From positions 1-13,864 of the forward strand of contig JACXUQ010000092.1 in assembly GCA_014763835.1 (NCBI GenBank): a DNA stretch of 13,864 nucleotides, written 5' to 3'. A program made the translations under genes and the position numbers. Of this stretch, positions 1 through 8,262 are shown one piece after another (the stretch's first letter is position 1; each line of letters starts with the position of its first letter). The notes below the pieces were generated by a model. That model was not told where the DNA came from and searched no databases. It saw only the letters and a program-made list of their open reading frames with translations. The DNA comes from Thiotrichales bacterium. GTDB lineage: Bacteria > Pseudomonadota > Gammaproteobacteria > Thiomicrospirales > Thiomicrospiraceae.

Positions 1-396
<396 letters not shown>

Positions 397-405
397 TTTT
401 ATTTT

Positions 406-483
406 AACCACAGGGAGCACGAAAACCACGAAGTATAAAGACTTGCTGGCATTAACTTCGTGGTCTTCGAGTCCCTCGTGGTT
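406..483. repeat. Long imperfect inverted repeat between kdnB and kdsB
   Basis: The arms 406-434 and 455-483 pair at 23 of 29 positions around a 20-base spacer. The inner 10 bases pair perfectly (ACCACGAAGT with ACTTCGTGGT). The arms are built from short near-repeats of CACGAAG/ACCAC type. The element fills most of the 119-base gap between the two genes and is followed 32 bases later by the kdsB start. There is no T-run after it, so it is not a typical intrinsic terminator. It could be a dispersed REP-like palindrome or an mRNA hairpin between cotranscribed genes. Its function is unknown. Confidence 0.7.
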
Positions 484-515
484 CAAGACCCATCCCGTCT
501 GAAGGTTTTCACGCC

Positions 516-1262
516 ATGAATACATTTGTTTTTATTCCCGCCCGTTACGGCTCTTCGCGCTTGCCGGGCAAGCCGCTTAAACTCATTAACGGCAAGCCGA
601 TGATTCAGCATGTGTACGAGCGCATTGCCAAGGCGCAGGGATTGGCGGGGGTCTATGTGGCGACCGATGACGACCGCATCCGCGAGGTAGTGGAAGGTTT
701 TGGTGGCAAAGTGGTGATGACGCCGGCGGAAGCCGCTTCCGGCACTGACCGCATTGCGGCGGCAGCGAATGCACTGGGACTTCAGGATGACGACCTGATT
801 GTCAATGTGCAGGGCGACCAGCCTCTGGTGCATCACGAATCCATTGAGGACGTTATCGCGCCGTTTCTGGCGCCCGATTACGACGGCTCTTTCGAAATGA
901 GCACGCTGTCGTTCAAGATCGTCAACGAAGCGGAGATCACCAACCCCAAAGACGTCAAACTGGTCACCGACGTTTACGGTTTTGCACTCTACTTCTCGCG
1001 CGCCACCATTCCACACGGCCGCGACTACTGGGATCACGACAGCTTCAAACACCTTGGCGTTTACGCCTATACCAAACGTTTTGTGGATACCTTCAACGCA
1101 CTGCCAATGGGCCGCTTGGAAGACATCGAGAAGCTGGAACAGCTGCGCGCGTTGGAATACGGCCATAAGATCAAGGTGGTGGAAAGCCAGTGGGATTCGC
1201 CGGAAGTCGATCTGCCGGGCGATATTGCAATTATGGAAGCCCTGTTGCAAGCCGGCCATTAA
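516..1262 (+). CDS. kdsB: CMP-Kdo/CMP-Kdo8N synthetase (octulosonate cytidylyltransferase)
   Basis: The protein has 248 residues, the normal size for KdsB. It activates Kdo, or here probably Kdo8N, with CTP to give the CMP-sugar used by WaaA; it is a soluble cytoplasmic enzyme. Visible motifs are the nucleotide-binding loop [14 protein letters not shown] (residues 8-21), SGTDRI near 75-80, NVQGDQPLV near 96-104, [10 protein letters not shown] and [12 protein letters not shown]. The E. coli Kdo enzyme has QGDEP and SGTER. The QGDQP and SGTDRI forms, together with [11 protein letters not shown] and FGGKVVMT, match the Shewanella enzyme that prefers Kdo8N, as I recall it. The kdnB neighbour agrees with this preference, but substrate choice remains an inference. 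ATG 516 is the only sensible start, because the conserved N-terminus begins there. Confidence 0.93.
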   Translation: MNTFVFIPARYGSSRLPGKPLKLINGKPMIQHVYERIAKAQGLAGVYVATDDDRIREVVEGFGGKVVMTPAEAASGTDRIAAAANALGLQDDDLIVNVQGDQPLVHHESIEDVIAPFLAPDYDGSFEMSTLSFKIVNEAEITNPKDVKLVTDVYGFALYFSRATIPHGRDYWDHDSFKHLGVYAYTKRFVDTFNALPMGRLEDIEKLEQLRALEYGHKIKVVESQWDSPEVDLPGDIAIMEALLQAGH

Positions 1263-1271
1263 GGCATTCAT

Positions 1272-1284
1272 ACCCGGCCTGTTG
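1272..1284 (-). repeat. CAACAGGCCGGGT word, exact copy (kdsB 3' end)
   Basis: Exact copy of the 13-mer on the minus strand, in the kdsB-waaA gap, preceded on its strand by AAAAACT. Same family as the copies after spoT, at the recG 5' break, in the HD-GYP remnant and at the end of ubiA. Confidence 0.85.
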
Positions 1285-1291
1285 AGTTTTT
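1272..1291 (+). terminator. Possible weak terminator containing the repeated CAACAGGCCGGGT word, after kdsB
   Basis: Nine bases after the kdsB stop lies ACCCGGCCTGTTG followed by AG and a run of T. ACCCGG can pair with TTGAGT around the loop CCTG, with one mismatch and two GU pairs, so the stem is poor. The same 13-mer recurs elsewhere in the window, and the T-rich tail recurs with it. waaA starts only 18 bases later, so full termination here would be surprising. Confidence 0.35.
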
Positions 1292-1309
1292 TTGAGGTCA
1301 AAATCGCCC

Positions 1310-2512
1310 ATGACTTACCAAGTGCTGATTCGCCTGCTGGCCCCCTTAATCTGGCTGTATATCGCGCTTGAAGCGGTCAAAAAACAAGGCGGCCGGCGTT
1401 TCTTTGCACAGCGTTTAGGCTGGCACTATCCGTCAAGTCAGACACAACCTGTCTGGATTCACTGCACCTCCGTCGGCGAGGTCAAAGCGGCACAGGCCCT
1501 GGTGGAAGCTATTCTGCCAAGGCACGCAGTGGTCATAACCACCACCACGTCCAGCGGTGCCAAAGAGTGTCAACGCCTCTATGGGAATCGTGTCCGGCAT
1601 ATCTACCTGCCACTGGATTGGCCTTATGCCATCAACCGTTTTCTCAAAGCCGTCAAGCCGCAAGCCCTGTGGGTCATGGAAACCGAAATCTGGCCGAATC
1701 TGCTTAAACTCAGCCGCCGACAATGCCCGGTATCAATCATTAACGGACGCATGTCGGCCAAAACCCTCAAAGCGCCAAACTGGTTAAAGCAAACTTATGC
1801 GCAAAGCCTAGGCGGCATCGACCATATCTTCGCGCGCTCCGAACTCGATGCGGAACGTTTCAGAGCATTGGGCGCCCGCGCCGGACAGGTCGAAGTACTG
1901 GGCAACCTCAAATATGCCAATCTGCAAGCCGTGCCCGATCAACCCAGGCCGCTGGCGCAGAGTTATGTGCTGTTTGCCTCCAGCCGCGAGGACGAAGAAC
2001 GCCCGGTGGTTGAAGCCTGGCTTTCGCAGCCGCGCACGGAACTGCTGGTGATCGTTCCGCGCCATCCCGAACGCCGCGATGCCATTCTGGACGACCTTAA
2101 AGCCTACCGTTCGTCACTTGCGGTTCACAGTCTGAATGAACCCGTCACCGACACCACCAAAATTCTCCTCGATGACCGCTTCGGCGTGCTCATGGCCTAT
2201 TTTCAGCACGCCAAGCTGGTGATTATGGGCGGTGCTTTCAGCCCCAAGGGCGGGCATAATATCTTGGAACCGGCCGCCTACGGCAAAGCGATTATCACCG
2301 GCGCCGACATGAGCGACTTTATCGACGAAACCGCCCTGTTGAAATCGCACGATGCGCTGATTCAACTGAATGATGTGAATGAACTCCCTTCCGCGCTGAA
2401 TCCTTTGCTGGATGACGCACCGCGGATTGCCCAGTTGGGCGCGCGGGCCAAGAACGTCATTCATCAACAAAGTCACATTCTGCAGCGTTATCTGCAACGC
2501 CTGCTGCCTTGA
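1310..2512 (+). CDS. waaA: Kdo/Kdo8N transferase, lipid A specific
   Basis: This is a glycosyltransferase of 400 residues (GT30, KdtA family) that adds Kdo residues from CMP-Kdo to lipid IVA at the inner membrane. A hydrophobic N-terminal anchor (about residues 5-18, VLIRLLAPLIWLYIAL) precedes the Rossmann-like halves. The motif WIHCTSVGEV carries the essential glutamate. Further markers are TTTTSSGAK, the METEIWPNLL segment, VPRHPER, and the C-terminal MGGAFSPKGGHNILEPAAYGK that binds the donor. I chose ATG 1310 over an upstream in-frame TTG at 1292: it gives the standard MTYQVLIRLL beginning and has GAGG at 1294-1297. It probably forms one transcription unit with kdsB, 47 bases upstream. 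With kdnB and the kdsB type present, the natural donor is likely CMP-Kdo8N (inference). Confidence 0.94.
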   Translation: MTYQVLIRLLAPLIWLYIALEAVKKQGGRRFFAQRLGWHYPSSQTQPVWIHCTSVGEVKAAQALVEAILPRHAVVITTTTSSGAKECQRLYGNRVRHIYLPLDWPYAINRFLKAVKPQALWVMETEIWPNLLKLSRRQCPVSIINGRMSAKTLKAPNWLKQTYAQSLGGIDHIFARSELDAERFRALGARAGQVEVLGNLKYANLQAVPDQPRPLAQSYVLFASSREDEERPVVEAWLSQPRTELLVIVPRHPERRDAILDDLKAYRSSLAVHSLNEPVTDTTKILLDDRFGVLMAYFQHAKLVIMGGAFSPKGGHNILEPAAYGKAIITGADMSDFIDETALLKSHDALIQLNDVNELPSALNPLLDDAPRIAQLGARAKNVIHQQSHILQRYLQRLLP

Positions 2513-2570
2513 ACACAGCGCCGCACAGATATCCATAAAAAATTGCTGCTAAACAGTCTGTTATTTAAGG

Positions 2571-2576
2571 TAAAAT
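2571..2576 (+). promoter_or_regulatory. Possible -10 box (TAAAAT) for rpoZ-spoT
   Basis: TAAAAT lies 38 bases before the rpoZ ATG in an AT-rich 102-base gap after waaA. I see no good -35 hexamer at 17 bases: TTGCTG at 2543-2548 is 22 bases away, which is too far. The call rests on the -10 match, the local AT-richness and the need for an rpoZ promoter. Confidence 0.35.
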
Positions 2577-2614
2577 AGTGTACTTAACTCGATTTTTTAA
2601 GATGGATTGAAATT

Positions 2615-2839
2615 ATGGCACGCGTAACAGTAGAAGATTGTTTGACTCAGGTGGAAAACCGTTTTGAGTTGGTCATTGTAAGCGCCAAACGTGCGCGTCA
2701 ATTGGCTAACGGTGCAGAACCAACTTTGGCTTGGAACAACGACAAGCCAACGGTGATGGCATTGCGTGAACTGGCTGACAACACCATTAACCGTGATGTG
2801 GTCATGGCTGACCCTGACACCCCGCCGTTCTTCAGCTAA
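2615..2839 (+). CDS. rpoZ: RNA polymerase omega subunit
   Basis: A 74-residue protein with the omega signature: [10 protein letters not shown] at the start, [16 protein letters not shown] in the middle, then [13 protein letters not shown]. Omega binds the beta-prime subunit, helps RNA polymerase assembly and in proteobacteria forms part of a ppGpp-binding site. It sits directly ahead of spoT (21-base gap), the usual gammaproteobacterial arrangement. The length is slightly below the E. coli protein, because the acidic tail is short ([10 protein letters not shown]). The conserved N-terminus fixes the start at 2615. A weak AAGATGGA lies just upstream. Confidence 0.95.
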   Translation: MARVTVEDCLTQVENRFELVIVSAKRARQLANGAEPTLAWNNDKPTVMALRELADNTINRDVVMADPDTPPFFS

Positions 2840-2860
2840 GGACCAACACCCCGCGAATCT

Positions 2861-4813
2861 ATGCCTACGCCCAGCTCACTTGACGGCCTCATCCGCAAAG
2901 CGTCGCTGTATCTGAATGACGAATGCGTCAACAGAATCAAGGCGGCGTTTGAGTTTGGCGCACAGGCACACCAAGGCCAAACCCGTAAAGCGGGTGGCGA
3001 CTACATCTGGCACCCGGTAGCGGTCGCCGAAATTCTGGCGGAAATGCAGCTTGATCAAGAGAGCATTATCGCCGCGATTCTGCATGACGTTGTCGAAGAC
3101 ACTCCCTATACCAAAGAAGACATAATCGAGCGCTTCGGTGAAAACGTCGCCGAAATCGTCGAAACCCTTGATATCTACGCGCCGATTGCCGCACGACTGG
3201 GCATCAACGCCATCCGTATCGAACTCGAAGACCTCGGTTTCAAAGCGATGCACCCGTTGCGTTTCGCCGTGTTGGAAAGTGCGGTGAAAAAGGCGCGCGG
3301 TAACCGCAAGGAAGTCATTGAGCAAATTACCGAAACCCTGGAAAACCGCCTCAAGCAGGAGAAGATTCCGGCGCATGTGATCGGCCGCGAAAAGCATCTC
3401 TACAGTCTTTACAAAAAGATGAAAAACAAACGCCAGAGCTTTTCGGACATTCTCGATATCTTCGCCTTCCGCATTATCGTCAATACCGCCGATGAATGTT
3501 ACCGCACCCTCGGCGCCGTGCATTCACTGTACAAGCCGCTGCCTTACCGTTTCAAAGACTATATCGCCATTCCTAAGTCGAACGGCTACCAGTCGCTGCA
3601 TACCGTGCTTTTCGGACCTTACGGCGTGCATCTCGAGGTGCAGATCCGTACCGAAACCATGCAGGAAGTGTCGGAACACGGCATTGCCGCCCACTGGCAA
3701 TACAAAGACGGTCATAAAAACGGCGAACACGCCCTCTCCGCGGTGGAGGTACGTGCGCAAGAATGGGTCAAAAATCTGCTGGAAATCCAGCAGAGCGCGG
3801 GCAACTCGCTGGACTTCCTGGAAAACGTCAAAATCGACCTTTTCCCCGATGTCATCTATGTCTTCACCCCCAAAGGCGACATCATTACGCTGCCTAAAGG
3901 GGCGACACCGGTCGACTTTGCCTATGCGGTGCATACCAATATCGGCCATGCCACCGTCGCCTGCCGCATCGACAAGCAGTTGGTGCCATTAAGAACGCCG
4001 CTGGAAAGCGGCAAGACCATCCATATCATCAAGGGCAAGGAAGCGCAGCCCAACCCGGCCTGGCTGAATTTTGTCACCACCGCGAAGGCACGTTCGCAAA
4101 TCCGCCATTTCCTCAAAAACCAGACGGCAGGTGCCGCCAACAGTCTGGGTAAAAAACTGCTGACCAAAGCGTTGCGTACCTACAATATGGCGTATGACGG
4201 CCTGACAGAACTGATCCGCCTGGAAATCGCCGACGCCCTGAAACTGCAAAACTGGGATGACCTGTTGGCCGAAATCGGCTTGGGCAACCGCATGGCCGGG
4301 TTGGTCGCCAAACAGATTCACGATCTCCTGCTGGGAGCCGACGACGCAGTGCCAAGCAAACCGGTTTCCGCCGATGCGCCTTTGGCGATTTCCGGCACCG
4401 AAGGCATGGTGATTCATTTCGCCAACTGCTGCCACCCGATTCCCGGCGACAGCATCGTCGGCTTTATCAGCACCGAGAAGGGCCTGGTGATTCACCGCAA
4501 CGAATGCCACAACGTCAAGAAGATCAAAAACCAGCCGGAGAAGATGCTCGACGTCAACTGGGAAAAAGAGCAGCACGCCACCTATTTGGCCGAAATCCAG
4601 CTCGAGGTGAAAAACCAGCGCGGCGCCTTGGCGACCATCGCCAACGAAATCGCCAAAAACAAGACCGACATCGAACGCGTGCGCTCCGAGGACAAAGACA
4701 AAACCTACAGCGTCATGAACTTTGTCATCGCCGTGCATGATCGAACCCATCTGGCGCAGATCATGCGCGTGTTGAAACGCGTGCCGATTGTCGAGAAAAT
4801 CCAGCGCGTTTAA
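2861..4813 (+). CDS. spoT: SpoT/Rel-type (p)ppGpp enzyme with an internal deletion in its HD hydrolase domain
   Basis: The protein has 650 residues, against about 700 for E. coli SpoT. Domains seen: an N-terminal HD hydrolase part with H51, HD at 75-76 and ED at 79-80; the synthetase domain with D199, the RFKD form of the RXKD loop (230-233), NGYQSLHT and EVQIRT (E259); TGS near 326-390; a zinc-finger-like CCHPIPGD near 521-529; and a C-terminal ACT domain. Alignment from memory shows GENVAEIVE (residues 93-101) joined directly to TLDIYAPIAARLG. The intervening segment of about 63 residues is absent, including the LADRxHNMRTL motif that supplies conserved active-site Asp and Asn. The deletion is in frame, between two glutamate codons (3161-3164). 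Loss of ppGpp hydrolysis is expected, while the synthetase motifs look intact. The start at 2861 follows a weak AAGG. Confidence 0.9.
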   Translation: MPTPSSLDGLIRKASLYLNDECVNRIKAAFEFGAQAHQGQTRKAGGDYIWHPVAVAEILAEMQLDQESIIAAILHDVVEDTPYTKEDIIERFGENVAEIVETLDIYAPIAARLGINAIRIELEDLGFKAMHPLRFAVLESAVKKARGNRKEVIEQITETLENRLKQEKIPAHVIGREKHLYSLYKKMKNKRQSFSDILDIFAFRIIVNTADECYRTLGAVHSLYKPLPYRFKDYIAIPKSNGYQSLHTVLFGPYGVHLEVQIRTETMQEVSEHGIAAHWQYKDGHKNGEHALSAVEVRAQEWVKNLLEIQQSAGNSLDFLENVKIDLFPDVIYVFTPKGDIITLPKGATPVDFAYAVHTNIGHATVACRIDKQLVPLRTPLESGKTIHIIKGKEAQPNPAWLNFVTTAKARSQIRHFLKNQTAGAANSLGKKLLTKALRTYNMAYDGLTELIRLEIADALKLQNWDDLLAEIGLGNRMAGLVAKQIHDLLLGADDAVPSKPVSADAPLAISGTEGMVIHFANCCHPIPGDSIVGFISTEKGLVIHRNECHNVKKIKNQPEKMLDVNWEKEQHATYLAEIQLEVKNQRGALATIANEIAKNKTDIERVRSEDKDKTYSVMNFVIAVHDRTHLAQIMRVLKRVPIVEKIQRV

Positions 4814-4820
4814 CCCCCTT

Positions 4821-4833
4821 ACCCGGCCTGTTG
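4821..4833 (-). repeat. CAACAGGCCGGGT word, exact copy (spoT 3' end)
   Basis: Exact copy of the 13-mer on the minus strand, preceded by an A-run and CC. The other copies are at 1272-1284 (-), 8313-8325 (+), 10639-10651 (+) and, with one mismatch, 13212-13224 (+). The bases before the 13-mer also agree: A-rich, then CT or CC. Confidence 0.85.
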
Positions 4834-4841
4834 GGTTTTTT
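4821..4841 (+). terminator. Probable intrinsic terminator after spoT, built on the repeated 13-mer
   Basis: ACCCGG pairs with TTGGGT (including two GU pairs) around a CCTG loop, followed by TTTTT. It lies seven bases after the spoT stop. It contains CAACAGGCCGGGT in reverse orientation. ridA has its own promoter-like sequence downstream, which fits termination here. Confidence 0.55.
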
Positions 4842-4908
4842 CGGGCGTTTTTCCGGCTTTTCCCTGGCACGAGCAAACTGCGCTTTTAGCGTCTTCTTCC
4901 ACTATTTT

Positions 4909-4917
4909 TGCTAAAAT
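4909..4917 (+). promoter_or_regulatory. Extended -10 promoter element ahead of ridA
   Basis: TGCTAAAAT matches the extended -10 pattern TGnTAnAAT and lies 51 bases before the ridA ATG. No convincing -35 is seen, which an extended -10 tolerates. A nine-base direct repeat AGCAAACTG flanks the region at 4872-4880 and 4920-4928; it may be a coincidence. Confidence 0.4.
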
Positions 4918-4967
4918 GCAGCAAACTGTTTGTAAAAACCTCTAACACGTCTTTAAAAGGAAATTCC

Positions 4968-5354
4968 ATGCGTCAAGTGATCTCAACAGAAAATGCCCCT
5001 CAGGCGATCGGCACCTATTCTCAAGCAGTGCGTTTCGGCAATACCGTTTACCTGTCCGGCCAGATCGGTCTGATTCCGGAAACCATGCAGTTGGCGGAGG
5101 GTGATATCGGCGTGCGCATTCACCAAGTGTTCAAGAATTTATCAGCCGTATGCGAAGCGGCGGGCGGGTCATTACAGGATATCGTCAAACTGAACATCTT
5201 CCTGACCGATATGAGTCACTTTGCGACCGTCAACGAGATTATGGCGCAATATTTCCACCAGCCATACCCTGCCCGCGCCGCGGTGGCGGTCAAGCAACTG
5301 CCTAAAGACACCGACGTGGAAATGGAAGGGATCATGGCGCTATCCAGCTATTAA
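4968..5354 (+). CDS. ridA: 2-iminobutanoate/2-iminopropanoate deaminase, RidA family
   Basis: A 128-residue protein of the RidA (YjgF/YER057c/UK114) family. It hydrolyses reactive enamine/imine intermediates released by PLP enzymes, protecting them from damage; it acts in the cytoplasm as a trimer. Family markers are [21 protein letters not shown], the active-site arginine in YPARAAVAV and VEMEGIM with the conserved glutamate near the C-terminus. ATG 4968 is chosen because the conserved sequence begins there and AAAAGG lies at 4955-4960. An in-frame TTG at 4908 would add 20 unrelated residues and overlap the promoter. The spoT-ridA-recG order is common in gammaproteobacteria; here the chemoreceptor and a dead sensor gene sit between ridA and recG. 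Confidence 0.93.
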   Translation: MRQVISTENAPQAIGTYSQAVRFGNTVYLSGQIGLIPETMQLAEGDIGVRIHQVFKNLSAVCEAAGGSLQDIVKLNIFLTDMSHFATVNEIMAQYFHQPYPARAAVAVKQLPKDTDVEMEGIMALSSY

Positions 5355-5377
5355 GACCTGCCAGCAAGCGCAACACG

Positions 5378-5402
5378 GGATTCAGGCGTTCTGTCTGAAT
5401 CC
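5378..5402. terminator. Hairpin between convergent ridA and the chemoreceptor gene
   Basis: GGATTCAG (5378-5385) pairs perfectly with CTGAATCC (5395-5402) around a nine-base loop. It lies in the 74-base gap where ridA (+) and the chemoreceptor gene (-) converge. There is no T-run on either side, so it may act as a transcript-end hairpin rather than a classical intrinsic terminator. Confidence 0.4.
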
Positions 5403-5428
5403 GCTTCGACAATCAAATTTGCCGGCCA

Positions 5429-6556
5429 TTACGCCTGTAAACTGCATAAAAAAACACTGTTCTCTTCGCCTGCGCTCGCAATGGTCTCTAACGCCTGTTC
5501 CACCTTGCCACTGACCTCTTCCATCTGTTTCAGATAGGCGACGCCTGACAACCGGTCCCCCAAAGCCAAGGCCTCCAAAGCCTGCTTGCCCAGCTTGTGA
5601 ATTTCGATATGTGGCGCTTCCAATTCGCGATAACCAGGCAGTTTGGAATAACACTGCACACCTTCACCTTCGTAATACCAACGACCCAGTCGGCAACTGT
5701 GATGGTCGTGCAACGCCTCTGCCGTTAAATCAGACAATCCCATAAATGCTTTGTAAATCTGCATCTTGAAGACGTTGTGATCGACTTTGGCGGCGCTCAC
5801 GAAACTGCGCAAGGCGCCTGCCGTAATCACCCCTTCCATATTATGGTTGGCTCTCATCAGCTCGGCCATGCTCTCGCTGGCGTGTTCACCGCGCTTTTTC
5901 AGCATATTGGCCTCTTCGGAAAGCGATGCCATCCCCTTTTGCGAGGTTTTAACTTCGTTTTGAATAATCGTCACCAACTTGGCAATATCTGCCGTTGCAC
6001 GGGCAGTACGCGCACTCAGCGCCCGCACTTCGTCGGCAACCACCGCAAATCCCCTTCCCGCCTCGCCAGCACGCGCCGCCTCAATGGCTGCATTCAAGGC
6101 GAGCAAATTGGTCTGTTCGGAGATATCCTCGATCATCACAATAATGCCGCCGATCGCCTCGGCGCGCTCGTCCAGGACCTTAACCGAATCGGAAGTCTTC
6201 ATGGCCAGATCGTTGAGCTGCATGATGCCGTTAAGCATTTTGTTGAGATCGGTCTGCGCCGATTGCGACACCTTTAAAGAACCGACCACCTCCTGCCGGC
6301 CTTGTGCCAAACGGTTCCCCAGCAGATTCATGCTTTTCTGGAATTGCATGACGCCATCCGCATAGTGACCCAAACTTTCAAAAAACGCCTGCTGTTCGTG
6401 CGCTTCTGTCTGTGCGGATTTTTCCTGTCCGATCTGCTGTTCCAGATCGGCGATTTTGACTTGATAGGCGTGATTTTGCGCCTCAAGCAACTCCACTCTA
6501 TCCTGCATCTGGGCTAATTGCGCTGTCAGGTGTTTATGCTTTTTTCCAAAAAACAT
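5429..6556 (-). CDS. Soluble methyl-accepting chemotaxis protein with C-terminal CZB zinc-binding domain
   Basis: A 375-residue chemoreceptor with no transmembrane segment or HAMP domain, so it is cytoplasmic. Residues 9-75 look like coiled coil. The conserved signalling tip lies around 137-195 ([36 protein letters not shown]). The C-terminal part is a CZB domain: H260 in DHNVF, C288 in CRLGRWYY, and H316/H320 in PHIEIH, the His/Cys set that binds zinc in this family. CZB receptors such as TlpD respond to zinc and to oxidants acting on the zinc-cysteine site; the ligand here is not known. No CheR/CheB pentapeptide tail is seen. The start is firm: AAGGAGG (complement of 6564-6570) lies seven bases ahead of the ATG. 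The gene is on the opposite strand to its neighbours. Confidence 0.9.
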   Translation of the reverse strand: MFFGKKHKHLTAQLAQMQDRVELLEAQNHAYQVKIADLEQQIGQEKSAQTEAHEQQAFFESLGHYADGVMQFQKSMNLLGNRLAQGRQEVVGSLKVSQSAQTDLNKMLNGIMQLNDLAMKTSDSVKVLDERAEAIGGIIVMIEDISEQTNLLALNAAIEAARAGEAGRGFAVVADEVRALSARTARATADIAKLVTIIQNEVKTSQKGMASLSEEANMLKKRGEHASESMAELMRANHNMEGVITAGALRSFVSAAKVDHNVFKMQIYKAFMGLSDLTAEALHDHHSCRLGRWYYEGEGVQCYSKLPGYRELEAPHIEIHKLGKQALEALALGDRLSGVAYLKQMEEVSGKVEQALETIASAGEENSVFLCSLQA

Positions 6557-6570
6557 GAAAATGCCTCCTT

Positions 6571-6829
6571 AATCTAATCGCACACCCCCAAGCAAAAAAG
6601 GGGCCAATTTTACTTGTCAGATTGATATAAAACCCGGTATTTAATCTCACCAGAAACGATTCGGGCAAAAATACCTTCACTCCACCTCTCTTTGGTAATC
6701 TGCGTTGAAGATAGGAATATCCTTGCTATAACTAGGGATTATTACACAATAAAAAATCTTTAGCAAAACACCCTATGAGAGCTTTGCACGAGTGGGGCGC
6801 GAGAGAAAAATGAGGAAAAAATTGGCTGA
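6571..6829. other. AT-rich non-coding gap between the chemoreceptor and the sensor remnant
   Basis: About 260 bases with no credible gene. It must carry the chemoreceptor promoter on the minus strand, but I see no clear sigma-28 or sigma-54 pattern. TAAAAT on the minus strand (complement of 6607-6612) is a possible -10. The short ATG frame at 6810 ends after 13 codons. Base composition is clearly lower in GC than the surrounding housekeeping genes. Confidence 0.5.
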
Positions 6830-6846
6830 TTGTGGCGGAAAACGCA

Positions 6847-6866
6847 GCTAATAGCTGGCTATTAGC
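6847..6866. repeat. Perfect 9+2+9 palindrome just ahead of the sensor remnant
   Basis: GCTAATAGC (6847-6855) and GCTATTAGC (6858-6866) are exact reverse complements separated by TG. The palindrome ends eight bases before the ATG at 6875. Its size and symmetry fit a dimeric-repressor operator or a small mRNA hairpin covering the ribosome-binding region. Its right arm also supplies an in-frame TAG (6863-6865) in the sensor frame. Confidence 0.7.
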
Positions 6867-6874
6867 AAGTTCTA

Positions 6875-8194
6875 ATGGCTTGTAGTCTGACATCGGCCAG
6901 TTATGCCCAGATCGGTGGGCCGGCGGATGCCGCCGACGATGCCGATGATGCCGTCACCCTGCAACTACGCTGGATGCCTCAATTCCAATTTGCTGGCTAC
7001 TACGCGGCTTTGTGGCAAGGTTATTACCGTGAACAAGGTTTAAACGTCACCATTGAACCCGGCGCACCAGGCAAACACCCCCATCAACAGGTTTTGAACG
7101 GTCACGCGCAATACGGCGTGGGCAATAGCGAAGTATTGCTCAGTTATTTGCAGGGCTCTCCACTCGTGGCGCTGGCAGCGATTGCACAACACTCGCCCTC
7201 TGTGTTACTGACCCGCAAAGACAGCAGTATCCGCACGCCACAGGATTTAATTGGCAAACGCATCATGATGCTGGGCGGTGCCAACGATATCGAATTTTTG
7301 GCACTACTGGCCAACGAAGGCATCAAGACACAAGATCTGACCATTCTCCCAAGCAGTTACCGCGTGGATGACCTGATTGAAGGCAAGGTGGATGCTTTCA
7401 ACGCCTACCTGAGTAACGAACCCTTTTATCTTCGCCAGCAAGGCGTGGAACCTTAGGTCATCAATCCGGTCAACTATGGGGTCGACCTATACAGCGACAT
7501 TCTCTTTACCAATGCCAATGAAGTGGCACACCACCCGAAACGCGTCAAGGCCTTTTTATCGGCCTCTTTAAAAGGCTGGGAATATGCTCTAAATCATCCA
7601 GATGAGATAATTAACCGATTGCTGTCGTTGAACAATATTCATAAAACCCGAGAGCAACTGCAAGAAGAAGCCAAGGAACTTACCGCCCTGATACAGCCTG
7701 AAACCGTTCCCATAGGCAATATCAACCCGGGACGTTTCGAGCGTATGGCCTACCATCTGGAGCGCTTTGGCTTCGCCGATCACAAACGGGACATTGACGA
7801 TTTTATTTACGATCCGGTTCCCAAAATTCAACAGGCCACCTTTCAAGCAGCCATGGGAATCGCTTTACTGGTTTTACTCGCGGTGATTCTGATTGCCGCA
7901 TGGTTTGGCAAAACCAATCATCGCCTTAAGCAAGAAATCGCGTTACGCCAACAAACTCAACGCTCATTAGAGGCATCTCGGCAGCACTTTAAGCGTATCG
8001 TCGAAAACCTGCAGGAAGTGTACTACCGCACCGATCTGCAGGGGCGGATTGTCTATGCGTCTCCTTCCGCCAGTGAGATCATTAAACTGCCGCTTCAGCA
8101 GATCATCGGTCGCGATATCGCCAGCTTCTATGCACCAACCTATCATCGCGAGGACTTCTTGAATGCCCTGCATGCCAACCATGGACAAACTTAA
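6875..8194 (+). pseudogene. Decayed membrane sensor: NMT1/THI5-like periplasmic domain, TM helix, truncated PAS
   Basis: One reading frame runs from 6875 to TAA 8192-8194 but is broken by TAG at 7454-7456. Homology continues in the same frame across the stop (RQQGVEP, stop, VINPVNYGVDLYSDILFTN). The first part is an SsuA/THI5-like binding domain: LQLRWMPQFQFAGYYAA, YGVGNSEVLLSY, DLIGKRIMMLGG, DAFNAYLSNEP. Then come a transmembrane helix (about 7850-7908, ALLVLLAVILIAAW), a linker, and the start of a PAS domain (FKRIVENLQEVYYRTDLQGRIVYASPSASEI). The PAS domain and any output domain end abruptly at 8191. At the 5' end a signal-peptide-like run can be traced back to TTG 6830 only through a second TAG at 6863. 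Relatives usually carry GGDEF, EAL or kinase outputs. The downstream half could only be made as a separate product (for example from an ATG at 7523). Confidence 0.82.
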
Positions 8195-8244
8195 TTTATC
8201 GTCCGGAAGTTGTTGACCACTTCACCTAAAAAATACCTTATCTT

Positions 8245-8262
8245 AAAAAAGCCCCACGGGCT
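8245..8262 (-). terminator. Intrinsic terminator reading leftward, with no gene left to terminate
   Basis: On the minus strand AGCCC, loop GTG, GGGCT is followed by TTTTT (AGCCC at 8250-8254, GGGCT at 8258-8262, A-run 8245-8250 on +). On the plus strand there is no T-run. No minus-strand gene lies to its right, where recG reads +. It looks like the left-over 3' end of a gene lost in a rearrangement. Confidence 0.5.

Noticed and set aside
483..1301. Long open frame on the minus strand across kdsB
   Set aside because: It is fully antisense to a clear KdsB, has low-complexity composition typical of a shadow frame and no recognisable domain.
3989..4876. 295-codon minus-strand open frame across the spoT 3' half
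   Set aside because: Antisense to conserved TGS, zinc-finger and ACT regions of SpoT; no ribosome-binding site or family similarity.
4872..4928. Nine-base direct repeat AGCAAACTG around the ridA promoter
   Set aside because: Only two copies, no symmetry, and it may be chance; not enough to call an operator.
4908..4967. TTG start giving ridA 20 extra residues
   Set aside because: The extra residues are not RidA-like and the start overlaps the promoter; AAAAGG before ATG 4968 decides the start.
6810..6851. Short ATG frame (MRKK...) as a leader peptide or signal peptide for the sensor
   Set aside because: It ends after 13 codons, in a different frame from the sensor, and has no hydrophobic core.
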